From the NCBI RefSeq assembly GCF_001625355.1, contig NZ_JSEE01000002.1, positions 62,001-126,000 of the forward strand: a stretch of DNA of 64,000 nt, read 5' to 3'. Positions 54,613 to 63,815 of the stretch are shown here, piece by piece (within the stretch, counting starts at the first letter, position 1; every line of letters begins with the position of its first letter). Below the pieces are notes generated by a model that ran no database searches, was not told the origin of the DNA, and saw only the letters and a list, made by a program, of their open reading frames with translations. Made by a program: the position numbers and the translations under genes. The stretch is from Marinomonas sp. TW1 (GTDB lineage Bacteria; Pseudomonadota; Gammaproteobacteria; Pseudomonadales; Marinomonadaceae).

Positions 54613-56136
54613 ATGAGCTTTTTTTATTTATTAGAGGCATTTCAAACCATTTTCAGTGACTTATCCAGTCTGCTATTCATCCTTATGGGCGTGACCGCAG
54701 GCATCATGGTAGGTTGCTTACCAGGATTAACGGCCACCATGGGGTGTGCCTTGCTTATTCCTTTTACCTTCTCTTTGCCTCCCGTGCAGGGGCTCCTTAT
54801 GCTAATGGGGATTTTTACAGGGGGAATATATGGCGGCTCCATATCCGCTATTTTGATCCGCACCCCAGGCACTCCCGCTGCGGCGGCCACACTATTGGAC
54901 GGTCACCCTCTGTCCATGCGCGGCGAAGCTGGTAAAGCCATCGGCATTGGTACCATCGCCTCGTTTGTGGGTGGCACGATAGGCGCACTGATAATGGCGT
55001 TTATGGCACCACAAATAGCCAAATTTGGCTTACTGTTTGGCCCACCTGAATTCTTTGCATTGGCCATTTTTGGTCTCTCTATGATCATTTCAATTTCAGG
55101 TGAATCCTTATTAAAAGGAGCGATTGCCGCTTTAATTGGTTTACTCATTACCACCATTGGATTTGATCCTCTATCAGGCGTACCACGCTTTACTTTTAAC
55201 AATGAAAACCTATTAGGTGGCATTACCTTTATTCCAGCACTGATCGGTATGTTTGGTTTTGCTCAGGTTTTCAGAAACATTGAGCGCATGGAATTAGTCC
55301 CTCAAGTAAAGTCGAAAGTTGGTCGTCTATTGCCACCTTTTAAGGAAGTCCGTTCATTACTGCCCACCATGGCAAAATCGGGCAGTATGGGAGCCGTTAC
55401 TGGCAGTGTTCCGGGGCTAGGCTGCGACATTGCCGCGTTCATCGCTTACGGTGAAGCCAAACGTACGTCAAAAACCCCAGAAAAATTTGGCCAAGGCTCA
55501 CTAGAAGGCATTGCCGCACCCGAAGCCGCTAATAATGGGGCCACTGGTGGCGCAATGATCCCTATGCTGACCCTAGGGGTTCCTGGGGATGCTGTAACAG
55601 CGGTATTACTTGGGGCTTTAACCATTCATGGTTTTCAGCCTGGGCCGCTATTATTTAGAGACCATTTGGACGTCGTCTACCCAATATTTGCCGGTATGAT
55701 TTTGTGTCAGCTGGTTTTATTAATTGTGGGATTGAGCGGTGCACGACTGTTCGCCAAACTCATTAATATTGATACTCGTATACTGACCCCAGTCATTTTC
55801 TTGCTGTGCATTGTCGGCTCGTACTCAATGCGTTTCAGCTTTTTCGACGTAGGCTTAGCATTAACCATCGGCGTGATTGCTTATTTTATGGGCAAAGCCA
55901 AATTCCCTGTTTCTCCAGTACTATTGGCGCTCATTTTAGGCCCTATGGCCGAACAGAACATGCGTCGTTCATTGATGTATTCACAAGATGATTTGAGCAT
56001 ATTTGTGACCCGTCCAATCAGTGCGGCCTTTCTTATTCTAGCCGTCATCATGGTGTATTCAGGCTATCGAAGGTTTAAGAAAATTAAAGAAATCGAAGCA
56101 CGAATGCAGACAGAAAGTCAGCACCAAGAGGGATAA
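54613..56136 (+). CDS. Tripartite tricarboxylate transporter large membrane subunit (TctA)
   Basis: A 507-residue permease with about 12 helices and the TctA signatures GCLPGLTATMGCALLIPFTF, YGGSISAILIRTPGTPAAAAT and APEAANNGATGGAMIPMLTLG. It carries the organic acid across the inner membrane, driven by an ion gradient. It begins 37 bases after tctB. A beta-hydroxyacid dehydrogenase gene follows 241 bases on, and the gap holds no convincing gene. Confidence 0.93.
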   Translation: MSFFYLLEAFQTIFSDLSSLLFILMGVTAGIMVGCLPGLTATMGCALLIPFTFSLPPVQGLLMLMGIFTGGIYGGSISAILIRTPGTPAAAATLLDGHPLSMRGEAGKAIGIGTIASFVGGTIGALIMAFMAPQIAKFGLLFGPPEFFALAIFGLSMIISISGESLLKGAIAALIGLLITTIGFDPLSGVPRFTFNNENLLGGITFIPALIGMFGFAQVFRNIERMELVPQVKSKVGRLLPPFKEVRSLLPTMAKSGSMGAVTGSVPGLGCDIAAFIAYGEAKRTSKTPEKFGQGSLEGIAAPEAANNGATGGAMIPMLTLGVPGDAVTAVLLGALTIHGFQPGPLLFRDHLDVVYPIFAGMILCQLVLLIVGLSGARLFAKLINIDTRILTPVIFLLCIVGSYSMRFSFFDVGLALTIGVIAYFMGKAKFPVSPVLLALILGPMAEQNMRRSLMYSQDDLSIFVTRPISAAFLILAVIMVYSGYRRFKKIKEIEARMQTESQHQEG

Positions 56137-56377
56137 AGGCATCATGTTAAACGCACCAATGATGGTCCATGCACCACCCTAATTAAACGCCGCCATTCTA
56201 TGCCTTGCCAAGAGCCATTGTCGTTTTTGAAACGACGGATTTTGGCCGCCCAGTTTCACTCAATTAAAACACTCATCGCGAACAACGGAGACGATCGAAC
56301 TCGCTCGGTTTATCGCTTGCTTTCAAGTCAAACCAAATCACTTTGGCTGACTAAATATGTTAATAAAGGATCTTATT

Positions 56378-57277
56378 ATGACACAGAAAACGCTACCAAA
56401 AATTGGCTTTATCGGCTTGGGACTTATGGGCTCCGCTATGGTGCAACGTCTTCTTGACCTTGGTTATCCAATGCATGTATTGGGACGGAATAATCGTACT
56501 CCCATTGACGCGGCAGTCGAACGAGGCGCACTAGAAGCGAGCAGTCCCAAAACCCTAGCCGAAGCGGTGGACATAATCATGATATGTGTTGATAAATCGG
56601 CTTCGGTCGAGAATGTCATGTATGGTGCTGATGGCGTCATTGCTGGTGTCAAAAAAGGCAGTGTGGTGATCGATTTTGGCACCTCGGTTCCAGAATCCAC
56701 ACAAAGAATCGGCGCGGAATTGAATGCGGTTGGAGCGGAATGCATGGACGCCGCAATTGGTCGCACACCAGCACACGCTCGACAAGGTTTATTGAATCTT
56801 ATGGTCGGTGGCACAGCAGCCAATTTCCAAGCACTTTCCCCCGTGCTAAAGGATTTGGGCGAGAACCTTTTCCACTTAGGTCATTTAGGGGCGGGTCACA
56901 CAGTCAAACTGATCAATAACTTTTTTGGTATGACATTGGCCACGGCGATGTCGGAAGCGTTCGCTGTGGCGGACGTTGCAGGCGTGTCACGAGAAAAACT
57001 CTATGACATTATGTCGAGTGGTCCTCTGCACTCTCCAATGATGGACTTCGTGAAAGCCAACGCGGTAGACGGTGATGCCAATAAGCTGGGGTTTTCAATC
57101 GCCAATGCACGTAAAGATCTGGGGTACTACTCAAACATGGTCGATGGCCTCGATGTTCCTAGTTTTATCAGCCCAGCAACCCGCCATGCTCTTACTCTTG
57201 CTGTGGCACAAGGCTATGGTGATAAAGATGTCCCTGTCATGGTGGACTTTTTTGAATCCGCTTTTAAACCAGCCTAA
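56378..57277 (+). CDS. Beta-hydroxyacid dehydrogenase (3-hydroxyisobutyrate dehydrogenase family)
   Basis: A 299-residue NAD(P)-dependent dehydrogenase with Rossmann motif GFIGLGLMGSAM, substrate-binding DAAIGRTPAHARQG (the DAPVSGG position of the family, here with a different sequence), and catalytic Lys in GAGHTVKLINNF. Members oxidise 3-hydroxyisobutyrate or reduce tartronate semialdehyde. AAAGGA lies seven bases before ATG 56378. Its place after the transporter suggests that it acts on the imported acid or a product of it. The altered substrate loop means the exact substrate cannot be named. Confidence 0.88.
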   Translation: MTQKTLPKIGFIGLGLMGSAMVQRLLDLGYPMHVLGRNNRTPIDAAVERGALEASSPKTLAEAVDIIMICVDKSASVENVMYGADGVIAGVKKGSVVIDFGTSVPESTQRIGAELNAVGAECMDAAIGRTPAHARQGLLNLMVGGTAANFQALSPVLKDLGENLFHLGHLGAGHTVKLINNFFGMTLATAMSEAFAVADVAGVSREKLYDIMSSGPLHSPMMDFVKANAVDGDANKLGFSIANARKDLGYYSNMVDGLDVPSFISPATRHALTLAVAQGYGDKDVPVMVDFFESAFKPA

Positions 57278-57292
57278 TGCGGGAACTCTATC

Positions 57293-57748
57293 ATGCATAA
57301 GAATCACAAACATTCACATCAAGAGATTGCCCAACAAGCCATCGATTTGGTGCGTCCAGCCATCGATGAATTGTTTAAGCGCAGTATTCGATCAGAATTA
57401 CACATTGTCATTTTAGACCCTAGATTGAAACCTTGGGAAGGTGACTTTGATGAGGCGATCCTATACCAAGAATCCATCAAAAGCGGTGCGCCATGGGAAA
57501 AGCCATTTGATGATTTTGCCCGAAACAAAGCCAAACAAGCATGGCGAGCTCAGAGACACAACTTGCATTTGCAGGTACAGCATCCTTCCTCTCTTAAAGA
57601 TGACGATCTGCCATTCTATGGTGCTTTCGTCTATGGCGATTTGGTGGTTGCTTGCAGTGGCGTTGAGCAATGGTTCGATATGTTGGTCAGTAGCTGGGTC
57701 GCCATGAGTTTTGAGCAATTAATGATTCATCAACAACATCAAGCCTAG
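57293..57748 (+). CDS. Uncharacterised protein in the organic-acid cluster, possibly GlcG/HbpS-like
   Basis: A 151-residue soluble protein 15 bases after the dehydrogenase. It has an N-terminal helix (IDLVRPAIDELFKRS), a strand LHIVILD, a helix with FARNKAKQAWRAQR, a segment LPFYGAFVYGDLVVACSG and a final helix. The order of helix, strand, KAxxA helix, then a GG-type strand pair resembles the GlcG/HbpS haem-degrading fold, which often travels with organic-acid transport genes, but the match is loose and the usual glycine-rich VSG motif is only partly present. GGGAA precedes the ATG. I treat it as unknown. Confidence 0.6.
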   Translation: MHKNHKHSHQEIAQQAIDLVRPAIDELFKRSIRSELHIVILDPRLKPWEGDFDEAILYQESIKSGAPWEKPFDDFARNKAKQAWRAQRHNLHLQVQHPSSLKDDDLPFYGAFVYGDLVVACSGVEQWFDMLVSSWVAMSFEQLMIHQQHQA

Positions 57749-57753
57749 ACAAT

Positions 57754-57783
57754 TTACCTGGTGACAAATACGTCATCAGGTAA
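57754..57783. terminator. Hairpin between convergent genes
   Basis: TTACCTGGTGAC (57754-57765) pairs with GTCATCAGGTAA (57772-57783), with one G-T wobble and a six-base loop. There is no T run on either side, but the location between convergent genes suits a bidirectional stop. Confidence 0.6.
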
Positions 57784-57798
57784 TAGGTCATCAACATC

Positions 57799-59319
57799 TC
57801 AAGCATTGGATTGGAGATTGGCCAATGTTTTCTCCATTTTACGATAACTGAGGGATTCCATTAGATGTGCTCTCGTCACAGGGGTGTCATTTAAGTCCGC
57901 CAAGGTTAAAGCGACTTTTAACACCCTATGATAGGCTCGTGCAGACAGCTTTAGTGTGTCTAAGGCTTGCTGCATGAAACGTTTATCCTCTTCACTTAGC
58001 GCGCAAATGGCTTCTAGTTGACGACCACTTAACAGGGCATTTTGAACACCTTGCCGAGTCCTTTGTCGCGCTACCGCCCGCTCCACCCTCAAGCGAATAC
58101 TGTCGCTTGATTCGCCCTCTTCCTGCGCATTCACTAACACATCAGACGGCAACGGCGGCACTTCCACATGCAAATCAATGCGGTCCAAAAACGGCGCTGA
58201 GAGTTTCTTTAAATACTTTTGACTGGCACTGGATTGATAATAATCTTGCCCCCCACGATACGCTTCATTACTGGCATTCATCGCGGCCACCAGCTGAAAT
58301 CTAGCAGGAAAAGTCACCTGCCCACGAGCCCGCGAGATATGCACTTCACCATTTTCTAAAGGCTCACGTAACACTTCCAATACTTTACGATCAAACTCAG
58401 GCAATTCGTCTAAAAACAACACGCCACAATGAGCCAACGATGCTTCGCCCGGTTTGGGTATTGAGCCACCGCCCACTAAAGCCGCCGCCGAACAGGAATG
58501 GTGAGGCGAACGAAAAGGTCGCTCTGACCAATGCCAATCTTGCCCCATTTTACGACCTGCTACAGATTGCACCGACGCCACAGACAAGGCTTCAGCTTCC
58601 GTCATTTGTGGCATGATACTCGGAAGTCGGGAGGCCAACATGGTTTTCCCTGTGCCTGCCGGGCCGATAAACAACAGATTGTGGCCACCAGCGGCCGCCA
58701 CTTCTAACGCTCGTCTTGCTTGGTATTGCCCTTTCACATCGCGCATATCTTTAAACGCTTGGCGCATAGCAATATCCGTTTCAGGACGCCCCTGACAAAA
58801 AGGCAATGCTGCTTGCTTGAGTAAATGTGCTGTCACTTGCGTTAAATGTTTGGCGAACACAGAATGCCCTTCCACTAGTGCGGCTTCAGCTTGGTTATCC
58901 GCCGGAAGAATCAGTTGTCGATTCGATTGGTGACAAGCAATCGCCGAAGGTAATAAACCGGAGACACCACGAATATCACCAGATAACGCTAACTCACCAA
59001 TGAATTCTGTATCACCTAGATTCAACTCTCCGAGCTGTCCAGAGGCCACTAGCACACTAATAGCAATCGCCAGATCATAGCGCCCGCCTTCTTTGGGCAA
59101 ATCGGCAGGCGCGAGGTTAATCGTGACTCGGCGAGTAGGAAACTCAAAATGACTGTTGATAATGGCACTGCGTACTCTATCTTTGGCTTCTCGAACAGCC
59201 GCTTCAGGTAATCCCACAATATTAAGAGAAGGCAGACCATTGGAAATGTGAGTTTCGACAGTAACAAGAGGGGACGCCACACCAACACGGGCACGACTGT
59301 AAATAGTAGCTAAACTCAT
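57799..59319 (-). CDS. comM: ComM/YifB family AAA+ ATPase (Mg-chelatase-like)
   Basis: A 506-residue protein: N-terminal ChlI-like domain (TIYSRARVGVASPLVTVETHIS), AAA+ core with Walker A GPAGTGKTML near residue 220 and Walker B VLFLDELPEF, and C-terminal helical domain. In Vibrio and Acinetobacter ComM is a hexameric branch-migration helicase that aids integration of taken-up DNA. AAGGAGTGATC precedes ATG 59319; 32 open codons upstream lack support and are left out. It is divergent from a small Trp-rich gene. Confidence 0.9.
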   Translation of the reverse strand: MSLATIYSRARVGVASPLVTVETHISNGLPSLNIVGLPEAAVREAKDRVRSAIINSHFEFPTRRVTINLAPADLPKEGGRYDLAIAISVLVASGQLGELNLGDTEFIGELALSGDIRGVSGLLPSAIACHQSNRQLILPADNQAEAALVEGHSVFAKHLTQVTAHLLKQAALPFCQGRPETDIAMRQAFKDMRDVKGQYQARRALEVAAAGGHNLLFIGPAGTGKTMLASRLPSIMPQMTEAEALSVASVQSVAGRKMGQDWHWSERPFRSPHHSCSAAALVGGGSIPKPGEASLAHCGVLFLDELPEFDRKVLEVLREPLENGEVHISRARGQVTFPARFQLVAAMNASNEAYRGGQDYYQSSASQKYLKKLSAPFLDRIDLHVEVPPLPSDVLVNAQEEGESSDSIRLRVERAVARQRTRQGVQNALLSGRQLEAICALSEEDKRFMQQALDTLKLSARAYHRVLKVALTLADLNDTPVTRAHLMESLSYRKMEKTLANLQSNA

Positions 59320-59448
59320 GATCACTCCTTGATCGTTTGATAGTATTCTCGCTAGGTCATCTAACTTAGCGTTTGTCGCGTATTGCTTATGACTTACGTC
59401 TTTCTTTTGGAACAATAAGTTAACAACGGCGGATTAACAGGATAAACC

Positions 59449-59670
59449 ATGTCAAAGCATCAAATTAACCCGAATAAATTATTACTCTCTAAATGGACAT
59501 CCCATTCACCACAACAAAAGGAAAAACACTTTATTGTGACTGAACTCATCCGTGATGAGGACGACAAGGTAATCGAATGTGTATTGGAGGCCGTTATCAA
59601 TCACCAACAATATAGATTACCTTGGCAATCCCTCAGCACAAAGGAACTGTGGCAACAAGGCTGGAAATAA
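59449..59670 (+). CDS. Small tryptophan-rich protein (TIGR02450-type)
   Basis: A 73-residue protein with the family text NPNKLLLSKWTSHSPQQKEKHF, IRDEDDKVIECVLEAVI and LPWQSL, ending in WQQGWK. Four Trp residues in 73 is high. Proteins of this kind occur in marine gammaproteobacteria; the function is unknown, and no membrane segment is present. It stops two bases before the convergent end of ubiK. Confidence 0.8.
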   Translation: MSKHQINPNKLLLSKWTSHSPQQKEKHFIVTELIRDEDDKVIECVLEAVINHQQYRLPWQSLSTKELWQQGWK

Positions 59671-59672
59671 GC

Positions 59673-59912
59673 TTATTGATCGCTTTCCAATTCCGCCAAA
59701 CGCGCTTCCAAAGCGGTTAGCTTTTCTCGGTATTTAGCCAACATCGCTGCCTGTACTTCAAACTCTTCGCGAGTCACCAAGTCCATTTTACTTAATGTGG
59801 CTTGTGCCACTTGATGCAACTGAGCTTGAATTTCTTCTTTCGGCAGCTTACCTAAGGTTTCCGCTGCCTGCTCCAAACCAGTGCCTAACTGTTTAATAAA
59901 TTGATCAATCAT
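59673..59912 (-). CDS. ubiK: Ubiquinone biosynthesis accessory factor UbiK (YqiC family)
   Basis: A 79-residue protein with two helices: FIKQLGTGLEQAAETL at the N-terminus and a coiled coil (MLAKYREKLTALEARLAELE) at the C-terminus. This is the BMFP/YqiC form. UbiK works with UbiJ in the ubiquinone-producing Ubi complex. GAGAG lies close before the ATG. It lies alone between the Trp-rich gene and the glnK control region. Confidence 0.88.
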   Translation of the reverse strand: MIDQFIKQLGTGLEQAAETLGKLPKEEIQAQLHQVAQATLSKMDLVTREEFEVQAAMLAKYREKLTALEARLAELESDQ

Positions 59913-60180
59913 TTTACTCTCATTGCTCCCTGATAGGGCTTATTTAAATAGTACGAATCATTTGTCTAGTATAGTGGTCGAGTAAAGGTACAAACAAGCT
60001 CAGTAACACACTCATTCACGCCTTTTTTTTGTGCAGTAAAAACGGCAGGTTGACCATTTAGTTATCATTATATGGCCTTTTTCGTCATTTTCAGTTCTGC
60101 TACAGCCTTGTCTATTTTTGTATTAGGAGCAAGCAGATAGAGCGAAAGGATAGAATAATGCTATGTGATAGATGACATTT
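59913..60180. other. Intergenic region before glnK, distal part
   Basis: About 270 bases without a gene, AT-rich, between the ubiK start and the NtrC-like sites. It must hold the ubiK promoter; I see no RNA gene or repeat in it. Confidence 0.6.
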
Positions 60181-60241
60181 TGCACCAACTTAAAGCAAGC
60201 CTCATTTGACACACCCCAATATGCTGCACCAAATCAATTAT
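60181..60241 (+). promoter_or_regulatory. Two NtrC-like enhancer sites upstream of glnK
   Basis: TGCACCA occurs at 60181-60187 and 60225-60231, each the perfect left half of the NtrC site TGCACCA-n3-TGGTGCA. The right halves are degenerate (TAAAGCA in the first, AATTA-like in the second). The two starts are 44 bases apart, about four helical turns, and lie roughly 85-135 bases before the sigma-54 promoter, a normal enhancer distance. Confidence 0.6.
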
Positions 60242-60314
60242 TCCCTGCCCTTTTTAATTTCAATAAGCCGACAAAATCCTTACAAAGCCCTTGTCACTTG
60301 GGCTGTTCAAGAGA

Positions 60315-60330
60315 TGGCACGCATATTGAA
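60315..60330 (+). promoter_or_regulatory. Sigma-54 promoter of glnK-amtB
   Basis: TGGCACGCATATTGAA has a perfect -24 element (TGGCACG) and a -12 element TTGAA, close to TTGCA. Transcription would start about 12 bases downstream, leaving a leader of some 45 bases before glnK. With the NtrC-like sites this predicts induction under nitrogen limitation. Confidence 0.85.
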
Positions 60331-60366
60331 TAAAGACATCTACCTGCGATACGACAATAAAACTGA

Positions 60367-60726
<360 letters not shown>

Positions 60727-60763
60727 TACGGTTCGAATATTTTAGCCTTTAGGGGGGCGAAAC

Positions 60764-62026
60764 ATGCAAGATCAAATTTTTCACTTACAATATGCCATGG
60801 ACACCTTCTACTTCTTGGTGTGTGGTGCACTGGTTATGTGGATGGCAGCTGGATTTGCCATGTTGGAAGCAGGTTTAGTACGCGCTAAAAACACCACGGA
60901 AATCCTAACAAAGAACGTCGCGCTATTTGCGATCTCTTGTATTATGTACCTAGTTTGCGGTTACTCAATCATGTACGGTGGTACTTGGTTCCTAACTGGC
61001 ATTCAAGATGTAGACGTTACTTCTACTCTAACTGACTTTGCTGGCCGTGATGGCGGTTTTGAAGGCGGTTCTATTTACTCTGGCGCTTCTGACTTCTTCT
61101 TCCAAGTGGTATTCGTAGCAACCGCTATGTCTATCGTTTCTGGTGCCGTTGCTGAGCGTATGAAACTGTGGTCTTTCCTAATCTTCGCCGTCGTTATGAC
61201 AGCGTTCATCTACCCAATGGAAGGTTCTTGGACTTGGGGTGGCAACGATGTATTCGGTATGTTCAACCTAGGCGACTTAGGTTTCTCTGACTTTGCAGGT
61301 TCTGGTATCGTTCACATGGCTGGTGCGGCAGCCGCTCTTGCTGGTGTGCTTGTACTAGGCGCTCGTAAAGGCAAATACGGTCCAAACGGTGAAGTACGTG
61401 CCATTCCTGGTGCTAACCTACCATTGGCGACACTAGGTACATTCATCCTTTGGATGGGTTGGTTCGGTTTCAACGGCGGTTCTGTATTGAAACTAGGTGA
61501 TATTGCTAACGCAAACTCTGTTGCCATGGTTTTCCTAAACACCAACGCAGCAGCTGCTGGTGGTGCGATCGGTGCCCTTCTTCTAGCTCGCATCCTATTT
61601 GGTAAAGCTGACCTAACAATGCTACTTAACGGTGCGCTAGCAGGTCTGGTTGCAATCACAGCAGAACCTTCTACACCTTCTGCTCTGGGTGCGACGTTAA
61701 TCGGTGTTGTTGGTGGTCTGATCGTTGTGATGTCTATCCTAACACTTGATAAGCTAAAAATTGATGATCCAGTTGGTGCCATCTCTGTCCACGGTGTCGT
61801 GGGTGTTTGGGGTCTACTAGCTGTGCCACTAACCAACGACGGTGCCAGCTTCAGCGGTCAAATCGCCGGTGCATTAACGATCTTCGTTTGGGTATTCGTA
61901 ACAAGCTTGGTCGTTTGGTTAATCATCAAAGCTATCATGGGCGTTCGTGTTAGCGAAGAAGAAGAATACGAAGGTGTTGATCTATCTGAATGCGGTATGG
62001 AAGCTTACCCAGAATTCAAGAAATAA
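60764..62026 (+). CDS. amtB: Ammonium transporter AmtB
   Basis: A 420-residue transporter with 11 helices. It has the Amt signatures MWMAAGFAMLEAGLVRAKNTTEIL, DFAGSGIVHMAGAAAAL (with the first pore His) and VHGVVGVWGLLAVPL (second pore His). It conducts ammonium or ammonia through the inner membrane and is blocked by GlnK. Codon use looks biased to few codons, suggesting high expression. A terminator follows. Confidence 0.95.
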   Translation: MQDQIFHLQYAMDTFYFLVCGALVMWMAAGFAMLEAGLVRAKNTTEILTKNVALFAISCIMYLVCGYSIMYGGTWFLTGIQDVDVTSTLTDFAGRDGGFEGGSIYSGASDFFFQVVFVATAMSIVSGAVAERMKLWSFLIFAVVMTAFIYPMEGSWTWGGNDVFGMFNLGDLGFSDFAGSGIVHMAGAAAALAGVLVLGARKGKYGPNGEVRAIPGANLPLATLGTFILWMGWFGFNGGSVLKLGDIANANSVAMVFLNTNAAAAGGAIGALLLARILFGKADLTMLLNGALAGLVAITAEPSTPSALGATLIGVVGGLIVVMSILTLDKLKIDDPVGAISVHGVVGVWGLLAVPLTNDGASFSGQIAGALTIFVWVFVTSLVVWLIIKAIMGVRVSEEEEYEGVDLSECGMEAYPEFKK

Positions 62027-62065
62027 CAGACCTTTCGAACCTCTCTTACTAATTGAGTAAGATTT

Positions 62066-62090
62066 AAACCCTCGCTTCGGCGGGGGTTTT
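62066..62090 (+). terminator. Terminator after amtB
   Basis: AAACCCTCGC pairs with GCGGGGGTTT around a TTCG loop, followed by T residues. Confidence 0.88.
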
Positions 62091-62204
62091 CTGTTTTAGA
62101 GAAATGAAAACCAAGGGATTGAAAAGAAATTTTAACGCCTTATCACTTAATACACGTTATTATCAAATTTTGTCGAGAACAAAGCTCAAAGGGGCTTAGC
62201 TATC

Positions 62205-63734
62205 ATGCGTGAAGATTTACATTTAAAAATTCGCAACATCACTAACCAAGATTACACTCAAGTCAAAACCCTGATGGATAAGGTGTACCATGACATTGGC
62301 GGGGCTTGGCCCGAGCACACAATTCACAAACTCATTAAAGACTTTCCAGAAGGTCAGATCTGTCTGGAAGATCACGGCGAAATCGTCGGTATTGCTCTGT
62401 CAGTGCAAGTAAATTATCAGCGTTTTAGTAACCCGCACACTTACGATGATCTAGTGGACCAAAAAGAAAACATTCTCAATGACCGCCTTGGTGATGCCAT
62501 GTACGGCCTCGATGTTTTAATCGCACCGGAATATCGAGGTTATCGTCTTGGTCGTCGTTTATACGAAGCACGAAAAGAACTGTGCCGTCAGCACAACTTA
62601 CGTGCCATTCTAGCGGGCGGTCGCATTCCAAATTACCACGAACATGCTCATGAAATGACACCAGCCGAATACCTAGAAGCCGTGCGCGAGCGTAAGATTT
62701 ATGACCCTATTCTCACCTTCCAGCTCTCAAACGATTTCCAAGTCACTCGCTTATTAAAACGCTATATGCCAGAGGATGAAAAGTCTCAAGGTTACGCCAC
62801 TCTTCTGGAGTGGAAAAACATCTTCTTTTCACCCGAAACTACGGTCATTAAATCCAGAAAGACACAGGTTCGAATCGGTGCCATTCAATGGCAAATGCGC
62901 GAAGTGGAAAGTGTCGATGAACTGCTCACACAAGTGGAATATTTTGTCGACGCGGTATCCGATTACAAAAGTGACTTTGTCCTGTTTCCGGAGTTTTTCA
63001 ACGCGCCTTTAATTGGCCTGAGTCCAGATCAGAGTAACCAAACGGAAGCGATCCGCTTTCTTGCCAGTTACACTGAGCGTTTTAAAAATGAAATGTCGCA
63101 ACTGGCGGTGAGTTATAACATTAACGTGATTACAGGCTCCATGCCCTTGATGGAAGACGACACGCTCTACAACGTCAGTTATCTCTGCCGTCGTGATGGC
63201 ACCGTCGAAGAGCAAAAGAAAATCCACATCACACCACATGAACGTCGTGACTGGATTATTGAAGGGGGTCACGACCTAAAGGTATTTGATACCGACGCAG
63301 GCCGAGTGGGCATTTTGATTTGTTACGATGTGGAGTTCCCAGAATTAGGTCGCTTATTGGCGTCTCAGGACATGGACATTCTGTTCGTCCCTTTCTGGAC
63401 GGATACCAAAAATGGTTACCTTCGTGTTCGTCGCTGTGCGCAGGCTCGCGCCATTGAAAACGAATGTTATGTGGTCATTTGCGGTAGCTGTGGCAACTTG
63501 CCTCAGGTGGAAAACCTGGACATCCAATACGCCCAAAGCTCGGTATTTTCACCGTCTGACTTCTCCTACCCACACGATGCTGTGATGGCAGAAACCACCC
63601 CAAATACAGAGATGATCATGTTTTCGGATTTGGACTTAGATAAGCTCAAACTGACACGCAGCGAAGGCTCTGTAAACAACCTGAAAGACCGTCGAACCGA
63701 CCTGTATTCACTGAATTGGAAGCATACTAAGTAA
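62205..63734 (+). CDS. GNAT acetyltransferase fused to a carbon-nitrogen hydrolase
   Basis: A 509-residue two-domain protein. Residues 1-200 form a GNAT fold (IRNITNQDYTQVKTLMDKVY; the acetyl-CoA loop in YRGYRLGRRLYEARK). Residues about 220-500 form a nitrilase-superfamily amidase with the Glu-Lys-Cys triad: Glu in VLFPEFFNAP, Lys in QKKIHITPHE and Cys in ILICYDVEFPE. The pair could act on the same small amide or amine in succession. The fusion is known in marine and other bacteria but its substrate has not been established to my knowledge. It starts 178 bases after amtB and has its own upstream region. Confidence 0.9.
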   Translation: MREDLHLKIRNITNQDYTQVKTLMDKVYHDIGGAWPEHTIHKLIKDFPEGQICLEDHGEIVGIALSVQVNYQRFSNPHTYDDLVDQKENILNDRLGDAMYGLDVLIAPEYRGYRLGRRLYEARKELCRQHNLRAILAGGRIPNYHEHAHEMTPAEYLEAVRERKIYDPILTFQLSNDFQVTRLLKRYMPEDEKSQGYATLLEWKNIFFSPETTVIKSRKTQVRIGAIQWQMREVESVDELLTQVEYFVDAVSDYKSDFVLFPEFFNAPLIGLSPDQSNQTEAIRFLASYTERFKNEMSQLAVSYNINVITGSMPLMEDDTLYNVSYLCRRDGTVEEQKKIHITPHERRDWIIEGGHDLKVFDTDAGRVGILICYDVEFPELGRLLASQDMDILFVPFWTDTKNGYLRVRRCAQARAIENECYVVICGSCGNLPQVENLDIQYAQSSVFSPSDFSYPHDAVMAETTPNTEMIMFSDLDLDKLKLTRSEGSVNNLKDRRTDLYSLNWKHTK

Positions 63735-63771
63735 GGTTTCAGCTGTGATAACATGGATGTTATTTCCAATA

Positions 63772-63793
63772 AGCTGGGTCAATAAACCCAGCT
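63772..63793 (+). terminator. Hairpin between the fusion gene and radA
   Basis: AGCTGGGT (63772-63779) and ACCCAGCT (63786-63793) form a perfect stem. A second, weaker hairpin, ATAACAT/ATGTTAT, lies at 63748-63763. Neither is followed by a T run, so the terminator reading is tentative; the structure could instead lie in the radA leader. Confidence 0.45.
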
Positions 63794-63815
63794 GACTTAT
63801 GACAAAGAGACTCTA

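Noticed and set aside
56200-56457. 85-codon frame ahead of the beta-hydroxyacid dehydrogenase gene
   Set aside because: It overlaps the dehydrogenase start in another frame and shows no family features.
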